Origin: Brachionus manjavacas
Lineage: Eukaryota > Rotifera > Eurotatoria > Ploima > Brachionidae
Length of the DNA: 64,000 nucleotides
Direction of reading: 5' to 3'
Assembly: GCA_019054805.1 (NCBI GenBank)
Contig: JAHQIY010000001.1
Coordinates: forward strand, 9,066,501-9,130,500
Under the pieces are notes generated by a model that saw only the letters and a list, made by a program, of their open reading frames with translations, was not told the origin of the DNA and made no database searches. A program made the translations under genes and the position numbers. Shown here one piece after another: positions 33,828 through 45,619 of the stretch. Numbering within the stretch: the stretch's first letter is position 1; every line of letters begins with the position of its first letter.

Positions 33828-35806
33828 TCAAAATTTTGGATAGCCATAACTGTTACTACTACTCGGTGCTACTGCAGTGTCCTCATTCGAATACAAAAAG
33901 CTAGATGAACTAATTGGCAAATTGGTGACAGCAGCGGCGGCCGCCGCGGCCATATACCAACTGTTTATTTTGTTCGGCTCATCGCCAGTTCCAGTCGCTT
34001 TGTCGCATTCGTAGAACTCATTTTTGGCATAGCCGTAGTTGTTGTACGAGGCCGGATAAGAATTGGGCGATGTGAGGCCTGTTTGTCTGTTTGTTACACT
34101 CTGGCTTGTCGGCAAAACGAATGTTTGTTGAGATAGAGGCGATGTGGAGGTGGAGGGCGATGACGAAGAAGACTGAGCGACAGTGTTGGCTACGGGCCGC
34201 TTTGAGTAGTTTATTGGATTCGAGAATTGGGTGTTGTTGGCAAACAAGTGCTGGGTGGCTGCGTTAAGCACCGCTGCATCATTCAGCAGCTGGAATTGTA
34301 CGTCCGGCGACGATTCCGGGGTCGGGTAGTAATAGTACTGGCTCTGGCTGGCGCTCTGATGCGGCATGCTGTAAAGCGGCTGCTGCTGTTGCTGCTGGCC
34401 GTAGCCCGTACTGTATCCATACTGGCCATTGACCAGGCCATTTTGTGAGTAGTAGTTCATATCAGTCGATTGATGGTACGAGTTTAGATAGGCCGGAGTT
34501 GGGCCGTCCAAATAGCTGCTGCCATAATTTACCGGCATGCTTGGTACTTTCTCATTGTGCTGGCTAGTTGTTAGGTTGGTGTTTGATGAGCTCATAAAGT
34601 TGTTTGACATGTGTCCATTTGGTTGATTTGGCGCCGAGGTTTTTGGCTTTTTGTTCACATTTGACTTCAAGTCTAGTTTGCTTGTCTTGTTGAGCTTGGC
34701 ATTTGAAGGGGCTGATAACAACAGTTGACTTGTTGACATTGATTTAGACGCCAGTTTGCTGCTATCTAAGCTTTTGAATTGATTGTTATCTATTAAAAAA
34801 AAAAATTTATTAACATTTTTCGCTTTATCTAAGTTTATTAAGGGGGGAATTTTTTTTTTTCTATTTACTTTTTTCCTCGAGTTGCTGAGCGACTATGAGC
34901 TCGTCTTTTTTGGGCGATTTGGATTTTTTCGACTTGCGCCTCCGGGTCTGTATGCCCTCTTTTTTCATGGCTATGGGCCGATTTACCTTGTGCAGCTTGA
35001 AGTAAAGACCACACGCATTGCATACCGGACTTCCGTTGGGACAGCGCCGCCACAAAGTTGTCTCAACAGTCCTGCAATTGGTGCAAGTGTTCAATCGTTT
35101 TACATTGCTCTTTTTTTTGAGAGAGAGAGAGAGAGAGAAAGGGAAAAAATTAAAATAAAAAAAAAATTGCTTTTTAAAAAATTTTATTTACAGATTTTTT
35201 GAGGCCTTTGTCCATGAGTCCTTTGCTGCCGGCGGCACCACCACCACCACCGGCGCTGCCATTCTTGTTAGCCCGGTTGTAAATACCGCACGCATTGCAC
35301 AAATAGAATCCTCTGCTGTCGCGGCGCCAAAGCGGCGTCTGCAGATTGCCACAATTGGCGCATTGCTTGTTTATGTCCGAATTGATGGGAGCGTGGTCGG
35401 CTGGCAGACTCGAGTAGAACTGGTCGCTCCTGGACTCCGGCTTGAGGATGGCGTCGATGGGATAGGCCGAGCTGGGCGACCCCATCATCTGGTTGGCAAT
35501 GGACGACATGGACGACGAGGACAGCGACGATGTGGACGAGTGAAAGCTCGACGACTTGTTGTTCAAGTCCATGGACTCGTTTGGCCATGCGTAGACGCCG
35601 TGTGGCACAAACGTCATGTCCTCTTTTTTCAACTCGGCGTCCGAATAGCTCGGCTCGTCGTGTTCGTCCTCGTCGGCCATCTCGGCGTCCAAGTTCATCG
35701 CCTGGTAATTCACTGGCTCCAGCACTGGGTTTGTGTTCTCCTTTTGGCCAATGCCGCCGCCGCTCTCCCACAACTCAGCCTTTGTTTGATACATCAACTC
35801 TGTCAT
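33828..35806 (-). CDS. GATA-type transcription factor with two zinc fingers (605 aa)
   Basis: Coding exons on the minus strand are 35806-35192, 35109-34869 and 34789-33828. The introns (82 and 79 bp) have GT/AG ends in phases 0 and 1, giving 605 codons. The N-finger has Cys at 149, 152, 170 and 173 (CANC, 17 residues, CNAC). The C-finger has Cys at 214, 217, 235 and 238 with the same spacing, then [20 protein letters not shown], the basic tail that contacts DNA. The N-terminus is acidic ([10 protein letters not shown]) and then serine-rich. The C-terminal region has six Gln (417-422) and seven Ala (566-572), typical of activation or repression domains. The N-finger is odd: its usual basic NRP tail is replaced by [17 protein letters not shown]. 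The protein should act in the nucleus as a DNA-binding regulator. The finger region is certain, and the exon joins are inferred from frame and splice consensus. It cannot be assigned to GATA1/2/3 or GATA4/5/6 by eye. Confidence 0.92.
35119..35138. repeat. GA microsatellite in intron 1 of the leftward GATA gene
   Basis: (GA)10 on the plus strand, hence (TC)n on the coding strand. It lies shortly before the 3' splice site and may serve as part of the pyrimidine tract, although an A-rich stretch separates it from the AG. Confidence 0.8.
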
Positions 35807-35818
35807 ACTGAATTCAAT

Positions 35819-37737
35819 CTAAATGAGCACAAAAAGCCAATTACTCCAATGACTACAGAAACACAATCACAGAGTGACAGGTATTTGATAAAAAGAGAAA
35901 AAAAAAGCTAATTTATTAAATTTCACTAGTGGTTGCATACTCTCAGGTGATAACAAAAAAAAAAAAAAGAAAAAGAAAAAATATCTAATCGATTGGAATT
36001 TTTCTGATTTTTTTTTCTCTAAAATATTTTGCTGCATCGAATAAAAGCAGCTAATCTCTCTATTTCTAATGCTCATGCGTTTTAATAGAATAAGCAGCAA
36101 AGCAAAATAATTGGCCTAGATAGAGAAATTTATTCTAGAGCCTAATGAACCAATCAAGTTAATTAGTAGAAAAAAATTCATTGGCCTACACACACACACA
36201 CATGAACACTTGCATTTCTCTCTCTCTCTTCCAATTCGAGTTTATCTATTTTGCAGCTATTCAAATTGGCAATTGGCTTTTATAGCTGAGCCAAAAATGC
36301 AAACAAACTCGAATGGTATTCCAGCTCGAGCAAGACTAGCTCTCAGAACAGGTTTGCTATTTTTGTTTGATGCGTCTCCTAGCTACATGTTCAGGTTTCC
36401 ACGTCTTAAAGATAAAAAAATTAGAATTCTTTTTTGTTTGAAATAAAAGACGGAAATTGAGCGTTTTAATTGTGCGCTTAGATTACACGCTCACATCGAA
36501 AGTAAACCTGAGCCTCTGAATTACTTTCTCTCTTTGTGTCACAGCGCTCTCAAATTTGTGCAGCCAGCAATGCCCAACTGACTAGCTCTCTTTTCCACTA
36601 GCAATTAACCTTGCCGAATTAATTGAGTGTTTGCAAACTATTTGCAAAATTGCGCACAAATATGCGCGCTGCAGGTACTCCCCTCCGATCAAAGCTTGTG
36701 GCATTTGATTCGAAATGAGATCTACACCGATACCAGCAAATTCTAATTCTCCGAACACAACAAAAATAATTTTTAGTAGTTGCAGTGCCCAGATAAGACA
36801 AATGGGCCACGGAATTAAGCGCATGATTTAAATTCACTTCGAAGATAACAAAAATTGAACACAAAAAAGTTGTACCTGTTTTTTAATTTTCTGCCAAATT
36901 TTGACACTTGAGCAACAAATGTTTGAATATTAATAGAGGGAGAGAGAGGGGGTATCGAATTAATTGCTGGTAGTGTCGAGGCTAATTAAAGCAAAGGCCT
37001 ACTAATTCATTTAGTCAAAGATACAAATTGAAAACTTGTCTATTAAAATTAAGCTCAAAGATAACACTACAAGTTGTTTTTTTTTTTAATGATTTTAATT
37101 TTAATCAAAATAATAAATGTAATTAAAAACTAATCTTTTTTTCTTTGAAAAATTTGCTTAAATTAGATGGCCTGTTTAATTTCCAAGCGGAGCCCTATTC
37201 TCTTCATTTGAACAATTAAAGCTCGTTTTAATTAATTGCAGATATCGTTCCGAAATAGTTGAATTTTAGATTTGAGATAAAGAATAGTTGGATTTTGTTG
37301 TTATATATATTGACAAATTTTGTATATTTTTCTAGAAATAGTTCTCGCACTAAGAGATAAACAAAATTCAGATAGTCAATAGAAAGATAAAAATAATACT
37401 CTTAGAATTTTGAAAACATTTTCTCCTTCTCTCTTTTTTTTTTCGTTTCGTTTCACTTTCGATAGATAAGATTAAGAATTGCTATCGAATGATGTAACAT
37501 CTAGTTTTTTTCTTAATTAGAATTTCAGAAATTTTGTCGCCAAGTGAAATTCGAAAATACAATTTGAATCTTGAGTCCCATTTTTGATCCTAAATATTTA
37601 AAGTGCCATGTTGCCTAACCTGACCCTAATGCACCCAAGTACATATCACCCACGCTATGACATTTTTAATCAGCATTGCAAAATTTCATACAAAGCTTCC
37701 AAGACTACAAGAAATTTTCTTACTGCTTTTGTTTCAA
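35819..37737 (-). promoter_or_regulatory. Upstream region of the leftward GATA gene
   Basis: A 3' splice-site-like sequence (TTTTTGTGCTCATTTAG on the minus strand, AG at 35820-35819) lies 12 bp before the ATG, so the 5' UTR is probably spliced to an exon farther right. The block 36180-36900 has higher sequence complexity than the desert, with CA and CT microsatellites at 36188-36230. No other coding region is credible here. Candidate GATA sites are listed separately. Confidence 0.5.
36791..37469 (+). promoter_or_regulatory. Cluster of seven AGATAA sites upstream of the leftward GATA gene
   Basis: AGATAA occurs on the plus strand at 36791, 36843, 37059, 37275, 37355, 37385 and 37464, with another at 36410. 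For an AT-rich background I estimate well under one per strand in 680 bp, so the cluster looks enriched. This is the WGATAR site bound by GATA factors and would fit autoregulation. Confidence 0.5.
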
Positions 37738-37960
37738 CTTTTTTCCTTATTCATTCCTTGTGGAGCCTAGGGTCATTGCTTTTGATTTTCACTCAAGTCG
37801 ATCTTTTGCCTTTACCCTTGCTTCTCCCCATGTCATTCCCATTTCGATGAGCTTTTTCGTGATTGCTGGTATTCCTGCCTTACGTCGCCCTTGAGGTGTC
37901 CATTGAAGGGCTCTTTTTGGTATCCGTGTTTCTTTCATTCTAAGTACATGCCCAAGCCAT
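37738..37960 (-). pseudogene. 3' end of an RTE-like LINE (second copy)
   Basis: This is nearly identical to 2810-3047: the minus strand encodes LGHVLRMKETRIPKRALQWT, then PQGRRKAG, and, in the adjoining frame, MTWGEARVKAKDRLE. It is cut at 37960 exactly where an inverted-repeat element starts. It has the same orientation as the 2.8-kb copy. Confidence 0.85.
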
Positions 37961-38155
37961 TTTGTTCCAATTGCCAAAAACTTATTCTGCAGATAAAACA
38001 AAGAGAAATTTTTTTGTGTATCTAGTGTGGAAGTTTGCATAATATGTGTCAATTAATTGCGTTTTAATTTTAATACTGTTTCAAATAGCGTACAATTCTG
38101 CAGACTTTCGCACCATGCTTTTTCTGCAGAACAAGTTTATGGCCATCGGAACAAA
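37961..38155. mobile_element. Small foldback element (about 37-bp terminal inverted repeats)
   Basis: The left end TTTGTTCCAATTGCCAAAAA and onwards to CTTATTCTGCAG (37961-37992) is mirrored on the right by CTGCAGAACAAGTTTATGGC and onwards to CGGAACAAA (38124-38154), with a handful of mismatches. The interior is about 120 bp and AT-rich. This non-autonomous MITE-like unit interrupts the LINE fragment on its left. Confidence 0.65.
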
Positions 38156-41100
38156 AGAAGCATTTTTTTTTCTTTTTTTATCAAGACTTAATTTAAAAAA
38201 CAAAAAATAAATACAGTTATTCTAATATTTTTTCCTTTATTTATGGTGCTGCACTAAATGCATAATTCAAAAAAAAATTTTTTTTGCTCTAAAATAAAAG
38301 TTAATAACTTTTTTTGAAAAATCAGTTTCACAAGATGTTTTGATTTGACTTTTTGTAGAACAACTCAAATGACTCTCTTACACCAATTTAATTGTGAAAA
38401 TGTAAAACTCACTTTTAATTTTTACTTTGTTTCAAATATTGAGTTTAAAAATAATTTAAAAGTCAAAAAAGAGTCTCTTTTCAAAAGAATACAAAAAAAG
38501 AAGAAATAAAGCTTTGTGTTACCACAAATTTATTAAAAATTGATATCAATTAGCTTACCAGTTTATTTGAAAAAAAATGTAAATTTTTTAAGTCGCAAAG
38601 GACAGAAATTAATTACCAATTTCCAGCTCGGGGACCAACTGTTAATTTATCAATTGACCAATTTCAAAATTTATGTAATTTAGAAAATTTGAGACAATTT
38701 CAGTCTTTTTTAAAAAAATATTCAAAAAATATTTACTTCGAAAGTGATTTTATTCAAGTAGAATAAAGTTAAAAATTTAATGATTTTTTTAGCAGATACT
38801 TTTTGATGGTTTATACTTTGAAAGAGTTTTAAATAAATTGATGATCAATTTTATATTATTTATTTGTTAATTGATTTTTTGATGTTTTTTCAGAATATTT
38901 AATCAAAAAGGGTAAATTTCAAATAATTAAGAAATTGTAGTCTAAATATGTTTGTAATATTTAATTATTTTTATTTTTATTTCCAAAAGAAGGGCGATTA
39001 ATCTTCGAGCAGCTGACCAAGCGGTTATATTTTTGTAAATAAATAAAATAATAGAGTACTTTTTTAATTTTATCTTTTGTAAACAAAATTAGCCAAAAGG
39101 AAGATTTGAAATTATCTATAAAACAGAGAGCGGACCAACAACCAAGGAAGGATGTACAACATGCAGTAAGATTTCTGAAGTCAAGACAGTAATACTTTAG
39201 TAACAAGAGCCATTTTAAATTCCTTTTGCTAAATTTTTAACTTCTATTAAAATTTATTTATCATGAAACATGTCTTTTACCGTGTCATTAAACCAATAAA
39301 CTATTTTTAAAATTATGAGGATAAATAAACAAATATTTTTTTTTATTTTAATTTTGTAATTTGATTAAACAATAGAAAAGACAAAATACAATTTTTCTAT
39401 GGAACATGAATGCCAGTTTCTTTACTTTTTAAATCAATAATTATGGGATATTCTAGTGTACGCCCAAATATCAATAGCATTTTTGATTAACTAAAATGAT
39501 TTTAAATACAGAATTGAATTTTAAGAAATTGCTCATTTACAATATTAGAAGAGATAAAAAATCATTTATTTTTTATTTTGAAAATGTGGTCTATATTAAA
39601 AGATCCGGAAAGGTATTGGATCCAAATATTGCTTTTTGTAGCTTTTGCATGATTTGTTATATATTTTGCTGCTCCTTAACATTTTTGTTATATTCATCTC
39701 AATCTGAAGTCGATGCAAAGTAAAAAAAATTAAAAAAAATGATAAATTTTATTAATGGTATATACATTCTGATTTATAAAATCATAACATTAATTTTTTA
39801 TTTTTTAAAAATTTCTTTTTCTTTTTAAAGTTCTTTAAACCCTTTTTTCAGGAACTTTTTTCAAAATTTTTTTTTAACTTCTGCTATTTAGAATTAAAAA
39901 TTAAAGATAAATGCTCAGAGTTTTTAGTGTCAAAATGCAGTGTTTGTCAGGAGTATCTATCAGTTATTTTATTAATTAAAAAAGAAATGCTGTTTTTGAA
40001 TTTTATTTAATTAATGAAAATCTAAATATTTATTCCTTGTTTGATTTTTTTACTTTTATTATTAAATTGATTATTATAATATGATAAAAACGTGTTGAAA
40101 AGCATTTATTAACACTTGAGATAGCTTTATTGAATTTAGAATTTAAATTTAGATAAAAACTGTGAGGTGCCGAATCAGGAAAATTTCAAAAGTGTTTGGC
40201 CTGCTATTCAGCGCTTCAAATCTTTTAATTTAAGAAAATAAACTAAAGATATTTTTGTTGTTGCAAGGTGAAAAGATCATGATATAAATCTATCGAACAA
40301 ATGTTGATTAGTCATTATCAGAAAATAAATTTGTTATTAAATCAATCAATTTGAATAAAATAAATTTTAATGGTCCTGAGAGAGGCTAAATTTGTGCCAA
40401 AATTTGAAATGGCATTTAAATTTCCCAATTCACTTTGGATTTAGTTTTAAAATACTGGACGTGCCTTATCTATTTTCAAAATCAAGTATCAGTTTACAAC
40501 GAATTACTAAGAGCAAGTGCAGATTAGGAGAAATTAGAAAACTTTATCACTTAAATATATTTAAAACACATGTGCATAATCAATCATATTGATTTTTAAT
40601 TTTTTTATTTGTTTTAATTTTTAATTTTATCTCAGGTCAAAATCTAGGTTTAAATATTGTATATTTTAGTATTTAATTATTTAATAAAATTGTTCATTTC
40701 TATTTTTATCTTTAAAAAACGGTTTGGAATTGTCCTACACCACCTTTTAAATCTTATGAAAATTCACAATTTAAATTAAATTAAAAAAAAACTTTGGCTT
40801 AGTTTTGAAATCAATTAAAAGCTAGAGATTCTTTTTATCTGATTCAAAGATATTTTGTTAGTGAAAAATACTAATTTAATATAATTAGAAGTTTATTTGG
40901 CAAAAAAATTTTAGATATTTTCGATTTTATGAAACCATCTAATGAAAAGATAAAGAAAAATAAAGCATAATAAAAACTACTACAACTTGTATCTTTTTAA
41001 GTATCATGTAACACAGTCATAGACCTTTATAATCATACTTAAAAATTCTCAGAGCATTAATTTCTATCAAATTTCAAAGAATAAGTATTCGAATTTTGTT

Positions 41101-42251
41101 TCATTCATCCAATTTAGTAATCATTACTAGTGTAATGATTAGTTGAAAAAATAGCAATTGATATAATAAAATTAAAAATATAAAATTACAGATCGAAATT
41201 TCAATTAAATTCGATGGCGACGATAGACAGAAAATAAAAATAAAAAACAAAAATAAAAACCACTATGTTCCGGTAATGAACGGGCTTGTATTAAGTTTGA
41301 TCCTTAAATGTTAAAAAAGAAAGGCTTTTATTGTACAAAAAGGTTGCAGAAAAAAATAAGAATTTAAATTTTTTTCAGTAATTAAATGGAAAAGTTAATT
41401 AAAACAATTAAATTTTCAAATACTCCGTTATCTAATAAGGGCGCTTCAATCAAAAATGTGGATATTTTGAATAAATTAACAACAGAAAATAATATATAAT
41501 CATATTTTAGATAAATTGTAAATATCCAAAAAAAAATTGATAAAAACTTTAAAATTATTTCTATTTTCTCTGGTTATTTTCGGAATTTCATATTTCAAAA
41601 TCGAAGATCAATCAAGCTTCTAAGAGACAAACTTAATTAACTTTTTTATAATTCAAAATTTGTGTGATCAATAAACCATTATAATAAATCTGTTTTTACT
41701 TCTAAAAAAAATAAATACTTTAAAAAATATATAAAAAAAAAAAAATTATCATCTTAAATTTTTGTTTAGAAAAAAAATTAATAGTAATTTATTTTCAAAT
41801 ATAAAATTTTTAATTAAAAACAATTGAATATGTACATTTGATATTTCTAAGCTCAGTATATTCAAAAAATGTTATTTCTAAAATATTATTAAAATAAAAA
41901 TTGAAATTATTTAGTAAAACGAATTAAAAAACTTAAAACTAAAAACTGAATAAATTCAAAATAAGGTGTAATTTAATTGACGCTGTCAAAATAATAAAAA
42001 TAATTTGATGGATTAGAATCTTTTTTTAATTGTTTTTGCATTAATGTTCATTTTCTCTAGATAAATAAATTTTTAAATAAAATTCGAAAAAATAATAATT
42101 ATATTTCCCATAATAAATTAAAGTATTTTAATTTTTAAAATGACCAATTTATTTTAAATGTTTTTTTTTTTTTAAAGAACTAAATTTGAATTATGATCAA
42201 ATTATTAATATTTTTATGTCATTCCTGTATTCATTATTTTTGTAATAAAAC
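38156..42251. other. AT-rich intergenic DNA between the GATA genes
   Basis: No convincing gene. A 75-codon frame from ATG 39496 to 39723 ends in a hydrophobic Cys-rich segment and may be chance. A piece at 38235-38275 (GGTGCTGCACTAAATGCATA) resembles the interior of the foldback element at 53.5 kb. Confidence 0.5.
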
Positions 42252-42414
42252 CAGAGTAGTTTAAAAGTCCCAAATTAGAGTCCAAGTCATTAAAAAAAAG
42301 TCCAAATTCGGACTTTAATTTAAAAAAAATTTAATAAAAGTCTTTGACACGGACTTTCGAAAAATAAAGAAAAGTTCGGACTTAGACTTGACTTGTGACT
42401 TTTAAATAACTCTG
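42252..42414. mobile_element. hAT-type MITE, copy A (163 bp)
   Basis: The left end CAGAGTAGTTTAAAAGTC and the right end GACTTTTAAATAACTCTG are inverted repeats. Inside are further inverted AAGTCC/GGACTT units. The flanking octamers AATAAAAC and AATAACAT agree at six of eight positions, as expected for an aged 8-bp target duplication. CAG-starting ends with 8-bp duplications are the hAT signature. No transposase is encoded. Confidence 0.7.
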
Positions 42415-44321
42415 AATAACATTTTATTTAAATTCAATTCTTTATTGATTTTTTAAAATAATGGCATTATTTACTATATCAAAAACATGTAAAAAAAAAC
42501 AAAACTATATGTCCAGCCAAGATAAAATAAGAGCTTATGTTATTCGAATGAACCCTGGAGTGACCCAAAATTATTTTCCGAATAAAAGAAAAAAGTGAAT
42601 AAATTTACAAAATCAATCTAAATGAGGCAATGTGAATTTACAAACAAAAATTTCGAAACAAAATCTAAATTCTTAATAAATAAAATTATGGCTTTTGAAC
42701 TAAAGATTTTTCTGTAATTTTTAAAAGGTGAATAAAACAATGTTTCATTTAACAGTTCAATTTAAGAAAAAATTTAAATGAATGTTTCCCAATAAATTGA
42801 TTTTTTTTAATCAAATTGTATGTTAACTTAAAAATGAAAAACTAAACTTTTACAATTGTAACGATGACACAATTTTAACATTTAAATAAAAAAAATTTAC
42901 AAAATGCAAAAAAAAATCTGATTTGAATAGATCATCGAGACAAGAAATTAATAAATTCCAAAATATTGATATTTTTTATATCATTAAAATTTATCTTTTT
43001 TTGTTGAATTTTGTGAAACATATTTTGTTTCATGTTGTTTCGTCATCAAATTTTGAAAAGCTCAGTTTTGTCAATTTAAATTAAATTAATGAAAAAGAAA
43101 ATTATTTTTGTAATTTGGAAATGTTTGTATTAAATTTCACAATGCCAATTTCTAATTATTCTATTATTTATATATTTTTCATTTTAATAGCCAATTTAGT
43201 TCATTTTTAACTCGAATTATCTATTTTTTAGCAATTTTCTTGTGAACTTTAATACCAAAAAAAACATTATGGTTTGAAAAGAAAGCAATCGGAACGAGCT
43301 CTAAGATCATCTTTTTTCTATTATTTTTTTATGTAAATTTTCTAATCGAATGTTCACTGAATTTTTCCCCCTAATAACATTTTTTTACTACAAAATTATG
43401 TAATATTTAGATAACCAGACTAATCGTTTCTGGATCCTTTCAAGTTTCATGATTTGTAGATTTTTTAATAGATAAAATTAAAAAATAATTTAATTTTTTA
43501 CTATTTGCAAAACTCTTGATCCTTTTAAAATTTATTGAAGTAGATGATCAGTTGAATATTTGTAATCACCCATTGATAATCAACCAGTGGAGAATAATTA
43601 TCAATGAGCAATTCAGAATTAAAAAATTAAAAATCTAAATCACTCATGTGGTTATGATTTTTTATAAAAGTCTCCCGCTTTTCAGAATTAATCTTATCCG
43701 AACGATACAAAAATTCACGCTAAACCACATATCAGGAAAATAAAATAGATAAGTATTATTCACAAAAAGAATAAATCAAACTGATTATTCTCCTGGAGAA
43801 ATTAATAACTTCGATTAAAGAGATTATTTTTTTTAATTAAAAAAGGAAAATAAATAAACTTAAAAAATTAAAGATATCAATTAATTTCCTCAAAAAAAGA
43901 TTTTAAGGAACGATGATATAATGAAAAAAATATTGTAAAAAAATATTCATAAAAAATATTATATTTTTACAATTTTTTAATTTTAAATAGTAAAAGATTA
44001 TGGTTGGCTGACCGGTGGCTTGACCACGAGTCCACGTGTGTGTTATTCAAGTTATCTTGCTCAAAATTTTCGATGTCTTTACAAATTCAAAAAAGAAAAT
44101 ATATGATTCAGGTCGGTTATGTATGTTTAGTTTTAATCATTTGAATATATTTGATTATTCTTTTTTATATTGAAAGGTATTTTTATTATTTTATTTAATT
44201 TTCAAAAAAGTATGAGAATTTACTTTCAAATAAATATTCACCATGGCCTATTATATTTCCCTCTCAATCTCAAGTGCACAAGATGTAGTTGTCTGAGCAT
44301 TTGAATGAGTTTGAATTAGAC
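42415..44321. other. AT-rich intergenic DNA
   Basis: No coding or RNA gene signal recognised between MITE copies A and B. Confidence 0.5.
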
Positions 44322-44584
44322 CAGTTTAAAAGTCACAAGTCTCAAGTCAAGTCCAAGTCCGGACTTTTTTTTTTTATTTTCTTTCAGGCTTTAAAATTTT
44401 GATATTTGGCAAATCCATTGCATTAGACAACCCAAGAGTATATAAATTTTTTGAAATGAAGCTTGATCTAGCAAATTAAAAAAATAATTTGGACTTGACT
44501 TAAGACTTGTGACTTTTAAACAACTCTGGTCTAATTAATTAAGTCCGGACTTGGACTTTTTTTTGGGACTTTTAAACATCTCTG
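44322..44584. mobile_element. hAT-type MITE, copy B (263 bp, rearranged)
   Basis: It is flanked by a perfect 8-bp direct repeat AATTAGAC (44314-44321 and 44585-44592). The left end CAGTTTAAAAGTCACAAGTC and the right end GGGACTTTTAAACATCTCTG match the family ends. Internally there is a second, better-matched right end, GTGACTTTTAAACAACTCTG, at 44509-44528. It is followed immediately by GTCTAATT, the reverse complement of the target duplication. Confidence 0.8.
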
Positions 44585-44601
44585 AATTAGACCAGTTTTT
44601 T

Positions 44602-44635
44602 CCCGCATAGTTTTGGTAACTGAAAACTATGCGGG
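44602..44635. repeat. Compact perfect hairpin, 13-bp stem and 8-nt loop
   Basis: CCCGCATAGTTTT (44602-44614), loop GGTAACTG, AAAACTATGCGGG (44623-44635). Flanking T and A runs extend the pairing by about four more base pairs with one bulge. It lies just beside MITE copy B. G+C in the stem is unusual for this region. Confidence 0.7.
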
Positions 44636-45619
44636 GAAAATCATCTACTTTTATAAGCGTGTTTTTAGTATCCTTTCTGTCTAAGAGTAATTTTGCATTT
44701 GTAAGAAAATTTTTCTCCTGTTATGACCCGTATTTTTTTAACTTTGGTTTTGTCACAAAGTTTTCATTAAAAAAAATCACAAATTAAGAATTTGATTTAT
44801 GCTATATTAAAATTTTTTCATTAATTTCTGAAAATATTCACATAATTCTTAAAAACTTAAATGTGATCATGTGATTTGAATAACAAATTATTTTTTATGC
44901 TAAATATTAAAACTTTTTCAAAAATCTGTCATATACAAAGAGAATTTCACAACAACAAAAAATTTTATTGATTTAAAAATTTAATTTAAATTTAATTCCA
45001 AAGTGAAATAATATTGTGTCGGCTTAGTAGAGTGGTTTCATCGAAACTAATACGAGAGGAACCTTTTGAAAATAACTAACCACTTATGCGATCCGATGCT
45101 TTTTTTAATCTCTTAAAAAGTCACATGGCTATTTAAACAAAAAATTTTTATAAAGTCACTAGATATTTGTTTTTGCTCATATTAAAGTAAACTTTAATTT
45201 TAAATCATGAAATTGTTCCAAAAAACGTCTAAAATATCTTCTTTTGGAAAAAATGATAAAATTATTGAAAGTACCCAAGAAATTGGCATTTAACTAAAAT
45301 CAAAGTTTTTAAGAATTCTGATTATAGCAAATGGTTTGAATCATTCAATTTTAAAGATCTCGATGAATGAAGAACAAGAAAAAAGCTAATGCGACCAAAA
45401 AATTTTAAATTAACAAAGTAATTGATTGTTAATTTAAAATCAAAAATGACTATTCAAGATAATTTAGATTTCTAGTTGTAAAATAAATTTTTGCTCAAAA
45501 TTTTTTAAATTTACGTATTTTTTAATATTGTCTTATTATAAATGTAAGAGAAAAATTGGGTAAAAAATTTTTAAATAAAAAGAGTAAATTTGTTACTCAG
45601 GAATGTCGTGTTTTCACAA
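44636..45619. other. AT-rich intergenic DNA
   Basis: No gene. A 13-base match to the universally conserved sarcin-ricin loop of large-subunit rRNA (TACGAGAGGAACC, 45051-45063) stands out but is not supported by flanking similarity. Confidence 0.45.

Noticed and set aside
34227-35911. Several plus-strand frames of 70-180 codons over the leftward GATA gene
   Set aside because: They are antisense shadows of the GC-richer GATA exons. The minus-strand frames carry the zinc fingers and consistent splice sites.
39496-39723. 75-codon frame with a hydrophobic Cys-rich end
   Set aside because: Composition follows the AT-rich background, with no splice partner or homologue; mentioned only in the intergenic entry.
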